A stretch of DNA of 64,000 bases from Kiloniella litopenaei (GCF_000982415.1 NZ_LANI01000019.1:62001-126000), one strand, 5' to 3'. Counted from the first letter of the stretch, positions 34,359-44,456 are shown. Program-made: numbers and translations. The notes: generated by a model from the letters alone, not told the origin.

Positions 34359-36548
34359 ATGAGTGAAATTACCCCTGAAATCGTCGCCGAACACGGTATC
34401 AACGAAGAAGAATATGCCCTTGTTCTCGAAATTATGGGTCGCGAACCCAATCTTCTGGAACTCGGTATCTTCTCGGTCATGTGGTCCGAACACTGCTCGT
34501 ACAAGTCATCCAAAAAGTGGTTAAAAACCCTTCCAACCGAAGGGCCACAGGTCATTATGGGCCCGGGTGAAAACGCTGGTGTCATTGACATTGGTGACGG
34601 TAATGCCGCCATTTTCAAAATGGAAAGCCACAACCACCCAAGTTTTATCGAACCTTATCAAGGTGCAGCCACTGGTGTCGGCGGTATCCTGCGTGATGTC
34701 TTCACCATGGGTGCACGCCCGATTGCCAATGTAAACGCCCTGCGTTTTGGTGAGCCTGACCATCCGAAAACACGTCACCTCGTATCTGGCGTTGTTGCTG
34801 GTGTTGGCGGCTATGGTAACTGCGTTGGCGTTCCAACAGTTGCTGGTGAAGTTGAGTTTGATCCTTCTTATAACGGTAATATCCTTGTAAACGCGATGAC
34901 CGTCGGCTTGGCAAAGGCTGACCGTATCTTCACGGCCCAGGCATCTGGCGTAGGCAACCCGGTTGTTTATGTTGGTTCCAAAACCGGTCGCGACGGCATT
35001 CACGGTGCGACAATGGCGTCTGCTGAATTTGATGATGCCTCTGATGAAAAGCGTCCAACCGTACAGGTTGGGGACCCCTTCACTGAGAAGCTTCTTATCG
35101 AAGCCTGCCTCGAGCTAATGCAAACAGATGCCATCGTGGCCATTCAGGATATGGGAGCTGCCGGTCTGACTTCTTCATCCTTTGAAATGGCTTCTTCCGG
35201 GGACATGGGTGTTGAACTGGATCTCGATCAAGTTCCACAGCGCGAAGAAGGTATGACTCCATACGAGATGATGCTTTCCGAAAGCCAGGAACGCATGCTG
35301 ATCATCCTCAAGCCCGGGAAAGAAGATCTTGCGCGTTCTATCATGGAAAAATGGGATCTTGATTTTGCCGTTATCGGAAAGCTGACTGACAGCAAACGTA
35401 TGGTCCTGAAGTTCCATGGCGATGTCGTTGGAGATCTTCCGATCAAGCCATTGGCACACCATTCCCCGGAATATGATCGTCCGTGGGTACCGACACCAGA
35501 TTCCAAAGACGTGTTGGCAAGTGATATCAGCGAAGCAGCCGACACAACCGATGCTTTGAAAACCTTGATGAGCTCCCCGAATATGTCCAGCCGCCGCTGG
35601 GTATGGGAACAGTACGATCACATGGTGATGGGTGATACAATTCAACGCCCGGGCGGTGATGCTGGTGTTGTTCGTGTTCACGGAACCAATCGTGCGCTTG
35701 CTGTGACATCTGACTGTACGCCACGCTATTGTAAAGCAAACCCTGTTCGCGGTGGTGCACAGGCTGTTGCCGAAACCTATCGTAATATTACAGCGGTTGG
35801 TGCTACACCTTTGGCGATTACCGATAACATGAACTTTGGTAACCCGGAACGTCCAGAAATTATGGGACAATTTGTAGGCTGTATCGAAGGTATGCGTGAT
35901 GCTTGTCTTGCTCTGGATTATCCCGTCGTATCTGGTAACGTTTCTCTCTATAACGAAACCAACGGCAAAGGTATTCTACCAACCCCCGTTATCGGTGGCG
36001 TTGGCCTGATTAAAGATTCAGATAAAACAGCCACAGTTGCCTTTGGTTCAGAAAACGAAAGTCTGGTTCTGATCGGCGATTCAATCGGCCATGTTGGCAT
36101 GTCTATCTATCTCGATGTGATCGAAGGACGCCGCGAAGGAAATGCGCCGATTGTTGATCTTGCTGCTGAACGCAAAAATGGTGAGTTTGTTAGATCACAG
36201 ATCGAAGCTGGCTTTGTAGAAAGCTGTCACGATCTCTCTGACGGTGGTCTTGCCGCGGCGGTAGCCGATATGGTTATTGCATCAAACATGGGTGCCGAGG
36301 TCATCAAACCTGCCGACGTTGAAACACCGACAACGGCTTGGTTATTTGGTGAAGATCAGGGTCGTTATCTGATTTCCATCGGCGATGCAGAGAGCTTGCT
36401 CGAAGCAGCTGAAGAGGCTGGTGTTTCGGCTGTTGTTGTTGGACGTACAGGCGGCAATGACTTGACGCTACCGGGTGGAAGCACCATATCCGTTGCAGAG
36501 CTTCGCGAATGCAACGAAGCATGGATGCCAAACTATATGGCTGGATAG
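34359..36548 (+). CDS. purL: PurL, synthetase subunit of FGAM synthase
   Basis: Small-type PurL of 729 aa. Recognisable segments are [12 protein letters not shown] (about residue 45), GIGDGNAA-type loop and ESHNHPS near 88, QDMGAAGL near 260, and the second half with VTSDC and [12 protein letters not shown]. It uses ammonia from PurQ and ATP to convert FGAR to FGAM. The start is 12 bp after purQ, so the genes are coupled. Confidence 0.97.
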   Translation: MSEITPEIVAEHGINEEEYALVLEIMGREPNLLELGIFSVMWSEHCSYKSSKKWLKTLPTEGPQVIMGPGENAGVIDIGDGNAAIFKMESHNHPSFIEPYQGAATGVGGILRDVFTMGARPIANVNALRFGEPDHPKTRHLVSGVVAGVGGYGNCVGVPTVAGEVEFDPSYNGNILVNAMTVGLAKADRIFTAQASGVGNPVVYVGSKTGRDGIHGATMASAEFDDASDEKRPTVQVGDPFTEKLLIEACLELMQTDAIVAIQDMGAAGLTSSSFEMASSGDMGVELDLDQVPQREEGMTPYEMMLSESQERMLIILKPGKEDLARSIMEKWDLDFAVIGKLTDSKRMVLKFHGDVVGDLPIKPLAHHSPEYDRPWVPTPDSKDVLASDISEAADTTDALKTLMSSPNMSSRRWVWEQYDHMVMGDTIQRPGGDAGVVRVHGTNRALAVTSDCTPRYCKANPVRGGAQAVAETYRNITAVGATPLAITDNMNFGNPERPEIMGQFVGCIEGMRDACLALDYPVVSGNVSLYNETNGKGILPTPVIGGVGLIKDSDKTATVAFGSENESLVLIGDSIGHVGMSIYLDVIEGRREGNAPIVDLAAERKNGEFVRSQIEAGFVESCHDLSDGGLAAAVADMVIASNMGAEVIKPADVETPTTAWLFGEDQGRYLISIGDAESLLEAAEEAGVSAVVVGRTGGNDLTLPGGSTISVAELRECNEAWMPNYMAG

Positions 36549-36582
36549 TTTGATATCTATCCTATGGAAAGAAATTTTGACG

Positions 36583-36610
36583 CAGGAGAGGATTAAACAT
36601 ACCTCTCCTG
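36583..36610 (+). terminator. Hairpin after purL
   Basis: CAGGAGAGG (36583-36591) pairs perfectly with CCTCTCCTG (36602-36610). Only a weak T-run follows, so read-through to bolA-grxD is possible. Confidence 0.6.
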
Positions 36611-36715
36611 TAGATCTTTTCGAACAAGCTTTGTAGTGTGGTATCTGAAAAGGATTGAGAATCCAAAATAAGCTTCTCAGTCTAAACCGGAGAAATGAGA
36701 ACAAGGACAGTATTT

Positions 36716-36952
36716 ATGCCGATGAACCCTGCAGAGATCGAAGCACTGATTCGGGATGCACTGCCCGAAGCAGATGTAACCATTGAAGATCTTCGTGGTG
36801 ATGGTGATCACTATGCAGCTTACGTCGTTTCGCCTGCCTTTGAAGGGAAGACCCGCGTGCAACAGCACCAGATGGTTTACCAAGCCCTTCAGGGACGCAT
36901 GGGCAATGAGTTACACGCGCTGGCTTTACAGACCTCTGCCCCGCAGAGCTAA
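36716..36952 (+). CDS. bolA: BolA-family protein
   Basis: The 78-aa protein has the BolA-like fold with YAAYVVSPAFEGKTRVQQHQ and the His (QQHQMVY) that can ligate a shared 2Fe-2S cluster with a monothiol glutaredoxin, whose gene follows. I chose ATG 36716 (AAGGA upstream); a longer frame to 36695 is not needed. The pairing with grxD is the usual alphaproteobacterial order and implies iron sensing or Fe-S trafficking. Confidence 0.93.
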   Translation: MPMNPAEIEALIRDALPEADVTIEDLRGDGDHYAAYVVSPAFEGKTRVQQHQMVYQALQGRMGNELHALALQTSAPQS

Positions 36953-36991
36953 GCCACTCTATTAAATTAATACGATCAAGGAATAGACCTT

Positions 36992-37333
36992 ATGGATAAC
37001 GTTGTCGCTGAACGCATTCGTCAGGAAGTAAATGAAAACGACGTTGTACTTTTCATGAAAGGTACACCTGTATTTCCACAATGTGGGTTTTCCGCAACTG
37101 CGGCACAGATATTGACCCACCTTGGCGTTAAATTTACAGGTATTGACGTGCTGCAAGACCCAAGTATCAGACAGGGCATCAAGGATTTCAGCAACTGGCC
37201 AACAATTCCTCAGCTTTATGTGAAGGGTGAGTTTGTAGGTGGTTGCGATATTCTTCGTGAAATGTTCCAAACTGGTGAACTTCAGCAGTTCTTCAAAGAC
37301 AAGGGATTAGAAGCGCAAGAGCAAGCTTCTTAA
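36992..37333 (+). CDS. grxD: CGFS-type monothiol glutaredoxin
   Basis: The 113-aa protein has the CGFS active site at residues 31-34 (FPQCGFSATA), WPTIPQLYV and GGCDILREM for glutathione binding. It carries or transfers 2Fe-2S clusters, with BolA as partner. AGGAA precedes ATG 36992. A terminator follows. Confidence 0.96.
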   Translation: MDNVVAERIRQEVNENDVVLFMKGTPVFPQCGFSATAAQILTHLGVKFTGIDVLQDPSIRQGIKDFSNWPTIPQLYVKGEFVGGCDILREMFQTGELQQFFKDKGLEAQEQAS

Positions 37334-37350
37334 GACGCTTTGATAATCGA

Positions 37351-37378
37351 AAAAGGTCGCTTATGCGGCCTTTTTTTT
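37351..37378 (+). terminator. Terminator after grxD
   Basis: AAAAGGTCGC pairs with GCGGCCTTTT (one G-U pair), loop TTAT, then eight T. Ends the purSQL-bolA-grxD block. Confidence 0.9.
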
Positions 37379-37426
37379 ACCCTAAAACTCACAATTAAAT
37401 CGATTGAACGCCCAAGAGAATAAGGC

Positions 37427-37756
37427 ATGACCAGATTCAAACTCCTTACGCAGCTGCTCACAGTTTCCGGCTTTCTCTTCTTGCCTATAAATAACATAGC
37501 CTTTGCCAACCCAATAAATCCCTATCCAGAGAAAATCAAAGAAGCCCTGGTCAAATATAATATCGACGAAAGTAAAATCACCTCACAAAAAACGATTAGA
37601 GATTTTCGTAACAAGCGCAGGATATTTGGATACGATACTTATATTTGGTTTGAAGATTGCAAAGGTTACTTACAAATTGTTCAACATCGTTTTGGGCGGG
37701 TTGATCAGATTTACACAATAGGCGAATGTAAATTCCCCGGTATAGAGAGCTTCTAA
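37427..37756 (+). CDS. Small secreted hypothetical protein
   Basis: The 109-aa protein has a signal peptide (about residues 1-27, ending AFA), then a polar, basic mature part with two Cys (DCKGY and ECKFP) that may form a disulfide. No family recognised. It has its own start after the grxD terminator, so it is probably a separate unit. Confidence 0.7.
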   Translation: MTRFKLLTQLLTVSGFLFLPINNIAFANPINPYPEKIKEALVKYNIDESKITSQKTIRDFRNKRRIFGYDTYIWFEDCKGYLQIVQHRFGRVDQIYTIGECKFPGIESF

Positions 37757-37813
37757 GTTTCTTCAAAATGCTGTGATTTAAGAACTGCGAAGACAGAATT
37801 TGACTAAAGAAAC

Positions 37814-37848
37814 AAAAAAGGTTGCCAGTAAAACTGACAACCTTTTTT
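37814..37848. terminator. Bidirectional terminator upstream of the rpsD 3' end
   Basis: AAGGTTG-CAGT pairs with ACTG-CAACCTT across one mismatch with A- and T-runs on both sides; it ends rpsD transcripts on the minus strand and the small ORF on the plus strand. Confidence 0.85.
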
Positions 37849-37899
37849 TGATAACCATTTGATGCCAGCGGAAACCACCAGCAGAGTTTTCGTCTCGAA

Positions 37900-38517
37900 T
37901 TAACGAGAGTAAAACTCGATGATCAGGTTTGGTTCCATCTGAACTGGATATGGAATATCAGCAAGTTCAGGAACGCGAACGAAAGTAGCTTTCATCGCTT
38001 TTGGATCACAGTTTACATAATCTGGAACTTCACGCTCAACAGATTCAACCGCTTCCAGAACCATTGGGATCTGACGGCTTTTCTCTTTAACTTCGATCAC
38101 ATCACCTTCTTTAACAAGGTAAGAAGGAATGTTCACTTTTTTGCCGTTTACAGTTACGTGACCGTGGTTCACGAACTGACGTGCAGCAAATACAGTCGGT
38201 ACGAATTTCGCACGGTAAACAACAGCGTCCAGACGGCTCTCAAGGATACCAACAAGGTTCTGACCTGTGTCACCTTTACGACGGTTAGCTTCTGCGAAGT
38301 AACGACGGAACTGTTTTTCACCGATGTTGCCGTAGTAACCTTTGAGCTTCTGTTTGGCCATAAGCTGTGTACCAAAGTCAGAAGTCTTACCTTTGCGGCG
38401 TTGGCCATGCTGACCAGGGCCGTAGTCACGACGGTTTAGGGGGCTTTTTGGGCGACCCCAAAGATTAACGCCAAGACGGCGATTAATTTTATATTTAGCA
38501 GCGATACGCTTGGACAT
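37900..38517 (-). CDS. rpsD: 30S ribosomal protein S4
   Basis: The 205-aa protein starts at ATG 38517 with [20 protein letters not shown], has the [14 protein letters not shown] segment and the S4 RNA-binding domain ([20 protein letters not shown] then [14 protein letters not shown], about residues 95-135). S4 initiates 30S assembly and in many bacteria autoregulates translation. It is alone here, away from the alpha operon, as usual in alphaproteobacteria. The frame continues upstream to 38637 without a start of quality. Confidence 0.97.
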   Translation of the reverse strand: MSKRIAAKYKINRRLGVNLWGRPKSPLNRRDYGPGQHGQRRKGKTSDFGTQLMAKQKLKGYYGNIGEKQFRRYFAEANRRKGDTGQNLVGILESRLDAVVYRAKFVPTVFAARQFVNHGHVTVNGKKVNIPSYLVKEGDVIEVKEKSRQIPMVLEAVESVEREVPDYVNCDPKAMKATFVRVPELADIPYPVQMEPNLIIEFYSR

Positions 38518-38743
38518 TTCTGATATCCTATATATTAAGTTTAGTGTCCCGGTAGTTCCAATCAAGGACGGGGAACAGGCCCGTGGCCGCCCCACTTTCC
38601 CGGGAATGCAGGCGCGACTATACGGATACACATCCAAAAGTCAAACCTATTTCCTGCTGTACAGATTGCAAAGCCTGCGTAAGATGCCTCTCAACATCTT
38701 TCCTGCAGGTCGGCAGAACCATCCATTTTACGAGGTTAAACCA

Positions 38744-39898
38744 ATGGCAATCCACTTTTCCGAAGAGGAACTGGCCCAACGCCGCCAAAAAACCATTGAA
38801 GAAATGATCAAGAGAAACTTGGACGGAATGCTGATTTTTCGCCAAGAATCAATGTTTTACCTAACCGGATACGATACCTTTGGATACGTTTTTTTTCAGT
38901 GCCTTTACCTCGGTTCCGATGGTACGATGACACTGCTGACCAGATCAGCAGACCTGCGACAGGCAAAACACACATCCATTATTGATGATGTAAGAGTATG
39001 GGTTGATGGACCCGACGCAACACCGGAACTGGAGCTTCGAAAGATTCTCGACGAGCATGGTGGCAAGGATAAAACCTTTGGAGTCGAACTGGAAGCTTAT
39101 GGATTAACCGCCAGAAATGGCCGTCGTCTTTATGCTGCACTGGATTGCTTTTGCCGTCTCGAAGATGCTTCAGATCTGGTTAGTCAACTCAGGGTCATCA
39201 AAAGCCCCGCAGAGCTTGGCTATGTGCGCAAAGCAGCTGAGTTAGCCGATAATGCCCTGCGCGAAGCAAATGAACTTTGCGTCCCCGGCGCGTTCGAAGG
39301 GGATATCCTCGCCGCCATGCAGGGGGCTGTCTTTAAAGGCGGCGGGGACTATCCGGGAAATGAATTTATCATTGGTTCCGGACAGGACGCCCTGCTCTGT
39401 CGTTACTTCACGGGGCGTCGACATCTAGACGCAGAAGACCAGATCACACTGGAATGGGCTGGTGCTTACCGCCACTATCATGCCGCCATGATGCGTACCA
39501 TCGTAATTGGCCCCCCCAGCGTCCGTCAGATTGAGATGCACAAGGTGGCAACAGATGCCATGGCTGCCTGTATGGAGACGCTTAAACCGGGCGCGGCTGT
39601 CGGTGATGTTTTTGATGCCTATGCGCGGGTTGTTGATGATGCAGGCATGCAGGAACACCGCCTTAATGCCACCGGATACAGTCTGGGGACCACTTTTGCC
39701 CCAAACTGGATGGACTGGCCCATGTTCTATCATGGCAATCCTGTAGAAGTGCAGGAAAAGATGGTCTTCTTCCTCCACATGATCCTGATGGATAGCGACA
39801 ACAACACTGCGATGTGTCCTGGTCAAACTGTTGTCGTTACGAAGGATGGCTGTGAAAATCTCTCAAAGATGCCGCTGGATCTGATTGCAAACGGATAA
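38744..39898 (+). CDS. M24-fold hydrolase of the creatinase / ectoine-hydrolase type
   Basis: The 384-aa protein has an N-terminal creatinase-like domain (about 1-150) and a C-terminal pita-bread domain. The M24 metal ligands are replaced: the first Asp is Glu (ITLEWAGAYRHYHAAMMRT), the second Asp is Ala, and the Glu sites are His (FFLHMILM) and Gln (PGQTVVVTKDG). That fits the metal-free creatinase group, to which ectoine hydrolase DoeA is related. ATG 38744 has CGAGG 8 nt upstream; the longer frame would overlap rpsD. Substrate is not certain; doeB-like neighbours are absent. Confidence 0.88.
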   Translation: MAIHFSEEELAQRRQKTIEEMIKRNLDGMLIFRQESMFYLTGYDTFGYVFFQCLYLGSDGTMTLLTRSADLRQAKHTSIIDDVRVWVDGPDATPELELRKILDEHGGKDKTFGVELEAYGLTARNGRRLYAALDCFCRLEDASDLVSQLRVIKSPAELGYVRKAAELADNALREANELCVPGAFEGDILAAMQGAVFKGGGDYPGNEFIIGSGQDALLCRYFTGRRHLDAEDQITLEWAGAYRHYHAAMMRTIVIGPPSVRQIEMHKVATDAMAACMETLKPGAAVGDVFDAYARVVDDAGMQEHRLNATGYSLGTTFAPNWMDWPMFYHGNPVEVQEKMVFFLHMILMDSDNNTAMCPGQTVVVTKDGCENLSKMPLDLIANG

Positions 39899-39904
39899 GA
39901 TAAA

Positions 39905-39948
39905 AAGAGCGCAAAGTCGTAGGTTCAACCACCTTTCTTTGCGCTCTT
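39905..39948. terminator. Bidirectional terminator between the M24 gene and trmJ
   Basis: AAGAGCGCAAAG (39905-39916) pairs perfectly with CTTTGCGCTCTT (39937-39948). Confidence 0.88.
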
Positions 39949-39963
39949 CTTTCCCTGCCCAAA

Positions 39964-40779
39964 TTATTCTTTCGGTTTTTGGACCCGAGGACCAAGCTGT
40001 AATGTCTTCACCACACCATGCAGTGTATTGACTTCCTGATCCGTTAAATGAGCCCGTTGGAAGATATTTCGTAAATTCCGCACCATGTTCGGGCGTTTTT
40101 CCGGCGGCCAGAGGAAACCGGATTCATCCAATGCGGCTTCTAGACGTTTGTAAAAATTCAACAATTCATCTTTTGTCGCTAATGGGGAACTCCCCAGCAA
40201 AAGCTCTTCATCCGGTACATCTACCCCCTGTTGAAACCATTCATAGGCAATCAACAAGACGGCCTGCGCCAGATTCAAAGAGGAAAATTTGGGGTTCAGC
40301 GGCACCGAGATCACAGTGTCCGCCAAAACAACATCATCATTATGCAGGCCCGCTTTTTCCGGGCCGAAAAGAACACCCACCTTCTGACCAGAGCGATCAA
40401 AGGCGCGCATTTCTTTGGCAGCATAATGGGGAACCGCAACCGGTTTGGTCATGTCCCGTGTGCGGGCCGTCGTGGCATAAACTTTATGCAGATCGGCAAT
40501 TGCCTCTTCTGTCGTTTCGAAAACTTTCGCTTTTTCCAATACTTCAATTGCGCCTGCCGCCGACGCTTCCGCCGCCGGGTTGGGCCATCCGTCCCGGGGT
40601 TTGACAAGGCGCAGTTCTGTCAGCCCGTTGTTCAACATGGCACGGGTTACCATCCCGATATTTTCACCGAGCTGAGGTTTTACCAGAATAATCGCCGGGC
40701 CACCTGTGTTTGAAGCTTGAGCCAAAGCTGGTTGTGTGGAATCAGTACCGGCCACTGTCTTCTCCGTTTTCGAAATCAA
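39964..40779 (-). CDS. trmJ: tRNA (cytidine/uridine-2'-O-)-methyltransferase TrmJ-like
   Basis: The 271-aa SPOUT protein has motif 1 IILVKPQLGENIGMVTRAML (about residue 30), LFGPEKAGLHNDDV near 140 and the knot motif ISVPLNPKFSSLNLAQAVLL near 160. The C-terminal helical extension is typical of TrmJ, which methylates position 32 of tRNA. The TTG start at 40779 has AGGCG upstream. It lies 8 nt after the cimA stop, so they form an operon. Confidence 0.9.
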   Translation of the reverse strand: MISKTEKTVAGTDSTQPALAQASNTGGPAIILVKPQLGENIGMVTRAMLNNGLTELRLVKPRDGWPNPAAEASAAGAIEVLEKAKVFETTEEAIADLHKVYATTARTRDMTKPVAVPHYAAKEMRAFDRSGQKVGVLFGPEKAGLHNDDVVLADTVISVPLNPKFSSLNLAQAVLLIAYEWFQQGVDVPDEELLLGSSPLATKDELLNFYKRLEAALDESGFLWPPEKRPNMVRNLRNIFQRAHLTDQEVNTLHGVVKTLQLGPRVQKPKE

Positions 40780-40787
40780 ACGCCTGT

Positions 40788-42401
40788 TTAAATACTTTTT
40801 GCTTTTTCATGGAAAAGCTTCCATGTGATGCCATCGTTGATCGCATTATAGGACGCATCAATAATATTGGGCGAAACCCCAACGGTGGTCCATCTGCGCC
40901 CCGTACTATCACCCGATTCAATCATCACACGTGTCACCGCCCGCGTTCCGTCTTGTGGCGTCAGAATGCGCACTTTGTAATCGAGAAGTACCATATCCTC
41001 GAGTTCCGGATAGAAAGGCAACAGCGCTTTTCGCAGGGCGCAATCCAACGCATTCACCGGACCGTTCCCGGTTGAAACTTCCATTATTTCATTACCGCCA
41101 ACATCCAGACGAACGGTGGCCTCGGACTCAGTCACCAGATTATGTTTTGCATCCCAACGTCGGTCGTCCATAACCCGAAAACGCGAAAGAGAGAAGTATT
41201 TCGGCACTTCGCCAAATGCCCGTCGCGCCAACAGCTCAAAACTCGCCTCGGCACCATCATAGGAATAACCCTCGTACTCCCGGTCTTTTACCCGCTGCAA
41301 CAAGGTTGTCATCTTGCCGTTGTCCTGAACATCCAGATTGATATTCATATCCCGGAACATCGCCAAGACGTTTGAACGTCCGGCCTGATCCGACACAACA
41401 ATATGACGTCTGTTGCCAACATCTTCGGGATTTATATGTTCATAAGTCTTGGGATCTTTTTCAACAGCCGAAACATGCAATCCCCCCTTGTGGGTAAAGG
41501 CAGATTGCCCGACATAGGCTGCGTTGCTGGATGACGCACGGTTCAGGCGCTCATCCAACATATGAGACACAGAGGTCAAGCGCTTGAGCTGCGCATCACT
41601 GACACCGATATCATAAGATGTTTTAAGCTTTAGCGATGGGATCAGCGAGACAAGATTTGCATTACCACATCGCTCGCCCAACCCGTTAAGAGTACCCTGA
41701 ATTTGACGCGCACCAGCTTCAACCGCCGCCAGCGAGTTTGCAACAGCATTCTCGGTGTCATTATGACAATGTATACCAAGATGCGTGCCGGGAATTTTAT
41801 TTGTCACTTCACTCACGATTTGACGAATTTCCTGTGGCAGAGTTCCGCCATTGGTATCGCAAAGAACGATCCAGCGCGCCCCGGCATCATAAGCAGATAA
41901 CAGGCAGTCCATGGCAAATTGCGGATTTGCTTTATAACCATCAAAGAAATGTTCTGCGTCAAACATTGCTTCGCTCTTACGTGCTTTCAGAAAGGCGATG
42001 GACTCGCCAATCATGTCGATGTTTTCTGTTCTTGGAATATCCAGGGCAACATCCACGTGAAAGTCCCACGTCTTGCCCACAATACAAACGGCATCTGCAG
42101 CGGAATTAACCAGCGGCGCAAGCCCGGGATCATTTTCAGCAGATCGTCCGGGACGACGTGTCATCCCAAAAGCGACGAATTGCGCCACTTTAAGATCAGG
42201 GCGTTCATTAAAGAACTCGTTATCCGTCGGATTGGCCCCCGGCCATCCCCCCTCAACATAATCAACGCCAATCGTATCCAGCCCCATGGCAATGGCAATC
42301 TTATCAGCAACAGAGAAATCAACCCCCTGTGTTTGCTGCCCATCACGCAAAGTGGAATCAAATAGATAAACGCGGTTTTCGTTTAGGGTTCCTGACGACA
42401 T
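40788..42401 (-). CDS. cimA: Citramalate synthase CimA
   Basis: The 537-aa protein matches the CimA branch of the alpha-isopropylmalate/homocitrate synthase family. The N-terminal TIM barrel has LFDSTLRDGQQTQGVDFS and the metal-site GIHCHNDTENAVANSLAAVE. The C-terminal regulatory domain has VRLDVGGNEIMEVSTGNGPV and the LL-rich dimer region. It condenses pyruvate and acetyl-CoA to citramalate for isoleucine. ATG 42401 (SSGTLNENRVYLF) is taken as the start; the upstream frame to 42488 adds no family sequence. Weak ribosome site. Confidence 0.92.
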   Translation of the reverse strand: MSSGTLNENRVYLFDSTLRDGQQTQGVDFSVADKIAIAMGLDTIGVDYVEGGWPGANPTDNEFFNERPDLKVAQFVAFGMTRRPGRSAENDPGLAPLVNSAADAVCIVGKTWDFHVDVALDIPRTENIDMIGESIAFLKARKSEAMFDAEHFFDGYKANPQFAMDCLLSAYDAGARWIVLCDTNGGTLPQEIRQIVSEVTNKIPGTHLGIHCHNDTENAVANSLAAVEAGARQIQGTLNGLGERCGNANLVSLIPSLKLKTSYDIGVSDAQLKRLTSVSHMLDERLNRASSSNAAYVGQSAFTHKGGLHVSAVEKDPKTYEHINPEDVGNRRHIVVSDQAGRSNVLAMFRDMNINLDVQDNGKMTTLLQRVKDREYEGYSYDGAEASFELLARRAFGEVPKYFSLSRFRVMDDRRWDAKHNLVTESEATVRLDVGGNEIMEVSTGNGPVNALDCALRKALLPFYPELEDMVLLDYKVRILTPQDGTRAVTRVMIESGDSTGRRWTTVGVSPNIIDASYNAINDGITWKLFHEKAKSI

Positions 42402-42628
42402 TTTATTACAAGTTTCTTTGTGAAATTGATTTATACCTGCTTTTGACCATACAGATACGAAAAGGTCAATGTTGCAGCCATGGTTCAAGATATTCTGTCA
42501 TGGAATCACATCTACAACTTCCCAAGACAACAAGGATCGGTTTACAATAAAAACGCAATAAAGCAGCCGCCAAACTCTCCTGTAAATCACTCCTTTATTT
42601 GTTCGTGATAGGACTAAGAAATTATTTC

Positions 42629-43066
42629 ATGGAAAATCCTGTCATTAAGCAACCATTTATAACTTCAGGCCATCAGGTTTTTTCCTGGTTATGGTTCCTA
42701 TTTTCACCAAAAGGGCGTATTTCAAGTTTCGACTATTGGTTTATATATTTTATGCCACTTATAGCGCTCTGTATCGTCTTTATCAGTGTTTATATACACA
42801 TTGGAACCTATATCCCTGGAATTCTCAAAGATTTATTCCTCGGTATTTTTGCCCTCGGCACCCTCATTCCTTCGATATTAATCCATGTCAAACGTTGGCA
42901 TGATCGAGACAAAAGTGGTTGGTGGACCCTTATCATTTTTGTTCCTATCATTGGTGCTTTTTGGGTTTTCATCGAGTGCAGCTTCTTGAGCGGCACAGCA
43001 GGACCTAACCGTTTTGGGCCTTCACGGTTCCCTGAAGAACAGAATATCAACGAAGTTTTTGAATAG
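42629..43066 (+). CDS. DUF805 membrane protein, copy 1
   Basis: The 145-aa protein has three to four hydrophobic helices and the DUF805 pattern: SPKGRISSFDYWFIY, KRWHDRDKSGWWTL, and a C-terminal tail GTAGPNRFGPSRFPEEQNIN. The C-terminal third is almost identical to copy 2, while the first two thirds differ. DUF805 function unknown. Confidence 0.88.
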   Translation: MENPVIKQPFITSGHQVFSWLWFLFSPKGRISSFDYWFIYFMPLIALCIVFISVYIHIGTYIPGILKDLFLGIFALGTLIPSILIHVKRWHDRDKSGWWTLIIFVPIIGAFWVFIECSFLSGTAGPNRFGPSRFPEEQNINEVFE

Positions 43067-43196
43067 AGCCTTGTGATTATCTTCTAAACATACAAAACAG
43101 TAGGATCACAACCATAATAATGTTATATAAGCAACCGACTTAAATCGTACTTAAGTTAGTTTCTATTTTATTTAATGAATCTGGGGGGATTTTTTT

Positions 43197-43634
43197 ATGA
43201 CAGATTCCGCAATGACACAGCCACCCATGGCTTCAGCCAGCCAGGAGTTTTCCTGGAAATGGTTCCTGCTTTCTCCAAAGGGGCGTATTTCACGTTCTGA
43301 TTACTGGTTGAGGTACGCTCTACCATATTTCATCATCAACATCGTCCTCGTCGGCTTAGACATAATGATCGGCGCCTATAGTATTGAAGCAGGCGGCGGT
43401 CTCTTTAGCACTATATTTGCAATCGTTGGCATTTATCCAGCAATCGTCATTCTCATCAAGCGTTGGCACGATCGAGACAAAAGTGGTTGGTGGACCCTTA
43501 TTATTTTTGTTCCAATCATCGGTGCTTTTTGGGTTCTCATTGAGTGCGGTTTCTTGCGAGGTACAGCAGGGCCAAACCGCTTTGGGCCTTCACGCTTCCC
43601 GGAAGAACAGAATATCAACGAAGTTTTTGAATAA
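43197..43634 (+). CDS. DUF805 membrane protein, copy 2
   Basis: The 145-aa protein is the tandem paralogue of copy 1, same length and same C-terminal tail, with a different N-terminal third and TM sequence. A strong GGGGGGA stretch precedes ATG 43197. A small palindrome (ACTTAA/TTAAGT, 43138-43156) lies in the gap between the copies. A terminator follows. Confidence 0.88.
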   Translation: MTDSAMTQPPMASASQEFSWKWFLLSPKGRISRSDYWLRYALPYFIINIVLVGLDIMIGAYSIEAGGGLFSTIFAIVGIYPAIVILIKRWHDRDKSGWWTLIIFVPIIGAFWVLIECGFLRGTAGPNRFGPSRFPEEQNINEVFE

Positions 43635-43651
43635 AGCTTTTCATTGATCAT

Positions 43652-43690
43652 AAAGCCCGTAGGATAAAACAAATCTTACGGGCTTTTTTT
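43652..43690 (+). terminator. Terminator after the DUF805 pair
   Basis: AAAGCCCGTA (43652-43661) pairs with TACGGGCTTT (43677-43686), followed by TTTT. Confidence 0.9.
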
Positions 43691-43703
43691 ATGGGTCATA
43701 CAC

Positions 43704-44354
43704 ATGCCACAGCTTCTTCCCGACTTGTCCTTACTTATCCCCTTTATCCTTGCAGGGATTGCGCTCAACCTAACGCCCGGCGTTGATATGGCTTATGTCC
43801 TTGCCAAGACAACACATCAGGGTAAGAAAGCCGGACTGCTAGCTGCTTTAGGTATTAGTTTGGGTTCTATGGTTCATGCCACAGCTTCCGCATTGGGCAT
43901 ATCCGCTCTGCTTGCAGCATCCGAAACCGCTTTTCTGACACTTAAAATTGCTGGTGCGATTTATCTTTTCTATATCGCCTATAAGATTTTGACAGCACCA
44001 TCACAAAATCATCGAGAAAACAAAGAACACTCAATCTCTACAAAATCAAAAAACGGCCGTATTATCCTGGAAGGTGCCATGACCAATCTTCTAAACCCCA
44101 AGATCGGTCTTTTTATGCTTGCCTTTCTACCGCAGTTTATTGATGCAGCGCCACAGGACGTCGTCTGGCAAACACTCGCCTTAGGGCTTCTTTTCAATAT
44201 CAACGGCTACATTGTTTTTGTTGTACTCATCACGTTAACTTCTTTAGCCGCGGCAAAGATCAAAGCAAGTAGAGTTACAAAGACATTATTGCGCTGGATC
44301 ACAGCGACTATTCTAGGCGGGATGGCCATACGAATAGCCTTTACCAATAACTAG
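43704..44354 (+). CDS. LysE/RhtB-family exporter
   Basis: The 216-aa protein has six predicted helices and the RhtB/LysE pattern, with ALNLTPGVDMAYVLAKTTHQ near the start (TPGPD-like motif) and AGAIYLFYIAYKIL. It likely exports an amino acid or analogue. The ribosome site is weak. Single-gene unit. Confidence 0.9.
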   Translation: MPQLLPDLSLLIPFILAGIALNLTPGVDMAYVLAKTTHQGKKAGLLAALGISLGSMVHATASALGISALLAASETAFLTLKIAGAIYLFYIAYKILTAPSQNHRENKEHSISTKSKNGRIILEGAMTNLLNPKIGLFMLAFLPQFIDAAPQDVVWQTLALGLLFNINGYIVFVVLITLTSLAAAKIKASRVTKTLLRWITATILGGMAIRIAFTNN

Positions 44355-44366
44355 TTTCCAACAAAG

Positions 44367-44401
44367 AAACAGGGCCGAGAACCTCAGCCCTGTTTGCTTT
44401 T
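44367..44401. terminator. Terminator between lysE-like and the hydrolase gene
   Basis: AAACAGGGC (44367-44375) pairs with GCCCTGTTT (44387-44395); it ends the rightward gene and lies before the convergent hydrolase stop. Confidence 0.8.
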
Positions 44402-44456
44402 TACCAGCTATCCAAAACAAGATAAGTTTCTTTGGTGACACCGCTGGACTAGAAGT

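Noticed and set aside
38510-38743. N-terminal extension of the M24 protein in the longest frame
   Set aside because: It would overlap rpsD and lacks a ribosome site; ATG 38744 has one and matches the usual family start.
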